Assembly (NCBI GenBank): GCA_963930775.1
Contig: OZ005689.1
Span: 1,550,001-1,614,000 of the forward strand
Direction: 5' to 3'
DNA: 64,000 nt
Source: Cliona cf. orientalis
Lineage: Eukaryota; Porifera; Demospongiae; Clionaida; Clionaidae
Shown: piece by piece, positions 62,871 to 64,000 of the stretch
Layout of the letters: every line of letters begins with the position of its first letter
How positions within the stretch are numbered: position 1 is the stretch's first letter
Program-made: the position numbers and the translations under genes
Notes under the pieces: generated by a model
Told to the model about the DNA's origin: nothing
Database searches by the model: none
Seen by the model: only the letters and a program-made list of their open reading frames with translations

Positions 62871-64000
62871 GACACACTAACTCACCTAGCTAGTCTAGTA
62901 AGTAGATGACATTATTGTAGCTACTCCTTAGTTGTTAGTAGGTTACTTGCATTAAATCTAGGTGTCTATTACCCCGCGCGCATGCGCAAGGGGTAAAGTA
63001 AACGGTCGTGTCGTCGTTGTCGTTGTTAGCAAAAAATCACCATATTTCAAGGTCTAGGCACCTGAGCGACTAGTAAGTACAATGAATTAGTTGAATTTGG
63101 TGAAAACGGGCTTCAGCGTGTTTTGAATCGAGGGACATAGTCCACGAGCGTCACAAATAGTGCTTTTTTGATATATATATAGCCTTCGTAACCATGCCTA
63201 TCGACGGTGCCCACTCAATGTGCATACAGGCCTTGTGCTTTCTGCTCATGCGCATACCACACAAAAGCTGATCATCTATAGATTGCGCAGTGTGCGCACG
63301 GGGTATGTGCTCTACAGAGCTCTTATTGATGTTGTTATTGTTAATGAGAATTTAAAGGAATTTAATCTTATTACCACAGCAACAATAGTGATTGATTGTG
63401 GGGGACGAGGTATAAGTTGTGGTAAAATACAATATTATCGTGGCAACCACATTAAGTATCGGATGTTATTAATGTCAATTAACTCCACTAGGTACATGTA
63501 CATGTATATGGCAGCCAAAGGTTAGCTGTTGCCGGCGGTTTAAAAAAGAAAATTATTCAAAGCTGTTGGCAGATATCATTTCGGTTGTAGGATTAAAGTT
63601 TAAAACGCTTGTTCGTCTGCCTGCTTTGGAGGGCAGGCTACTTGCGAGGGTCGGCCATGCCAAGTTAAACCTTAGTTTTCACAGTTGGCTCTGAAGATGA
63701 TAAGCCTAAGGCTTTTTCAATGAAACTGTGAATGGTGAATAGCACCAGCCTGTGAACTAAAGGTGCCCAAGTGGAACATTATATTTTGTGACTATTTCTA
63801 CACAGTTAGATAATGCATGCGCAGCTAAAAGAAAATTATGGGCACGGTCAGTGGTTGTCCACAACAATAGATTTATGCTCAAAGATTACAATTTGGCAAA
63901 ACAACTATAAGCATGTAGCATATCCCTTGTATATTGTTGAGTCTCTCAGGTCAGTAGCTACAGTATCACATCTATCACGAGAATTTTAGCTGCACCAACT
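62871..64000. other. Upstream region of the LRR gene; no gene recognised
   Basis: CGCGCATGCGCA (62977-62988) fits the NRF1 consensus and lies about 110 bp upstream of the proposed start of the LRR gene. Beyond that I see no coding segment that I can support. Confidence 0.45.

Overview
This window is nuclear DNA of an early-branching animal, most likely a demosponge. Genes have many spliceosomal introns with GT-AG borders. Metazoan families are present: animal haem peroxidases, the WASH-complex subunit FAM21/WASHC2, TRIM-NHL, Ig/FN3 receptors, and leucine-rich repeats of ribonuclease-inhibitor type. Intergenic DNA is AT-rich and full of CT/GA runs, TACATG repeats, small inverted-repeat elements and tRNA-derived elements. 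The sponge assignment is an inference from this gene mix, not a proof.

Layout. 1-14,100: three secreted animal haem peroxidases in tandem on the minus strand. Each has a short signal-peptide exon and one exon of about 2.7 kb. The first two are a recent duplication that includes promoter and flanks. 14,100-38,604: a large WASHC2 (FAM21) gene on the minus strand, of which I could join 20 coding exons (about 1,552 codons); its last exon or exons were not found. It has an N-terminal poly-proline extension and many DLF-type acidic repeats. 38,605-38,959: a 355-bp head-to-head promoter with a perfect CRE. 38,960-46,363: a phytanoyl-CoA dioxygenase-family gene on the plus strand, seven exons, 333 residues.

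49,520-51,823: a single-exon TRIM-NHL protein. 52,158-55,494: a nine-exon Ig/FN3 type I membrane receptor. 55,977-57,657 (minus): a two-exon secreted protein of the avidin fold, the most unexpected gene here. 58,190-59,240: decayed fragments of the TRIM-NHL and Ig genes plus an LRR pseudogene. 61,216-62,870 (minus): a small gene made almost wholly of tandem 84-nt exons, each coding one 28-residue LRR.

How the genes may relate. WASHC2 is endosomal actin machinery and PhyH is probably peroxisomal or cytosolic oxidation; they share only a promoter region. The peroxidases, TRIM-NHL, Ig receptor, avidin-like protein and LRR gene are all of families used in recognition or defence. They lie in one window, but nothing in the sequence shows that they act together. 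Exon joins were made by eye from reading frame, phase and splice consensus, and similarity statements come from recognised family motifs, not from searches.
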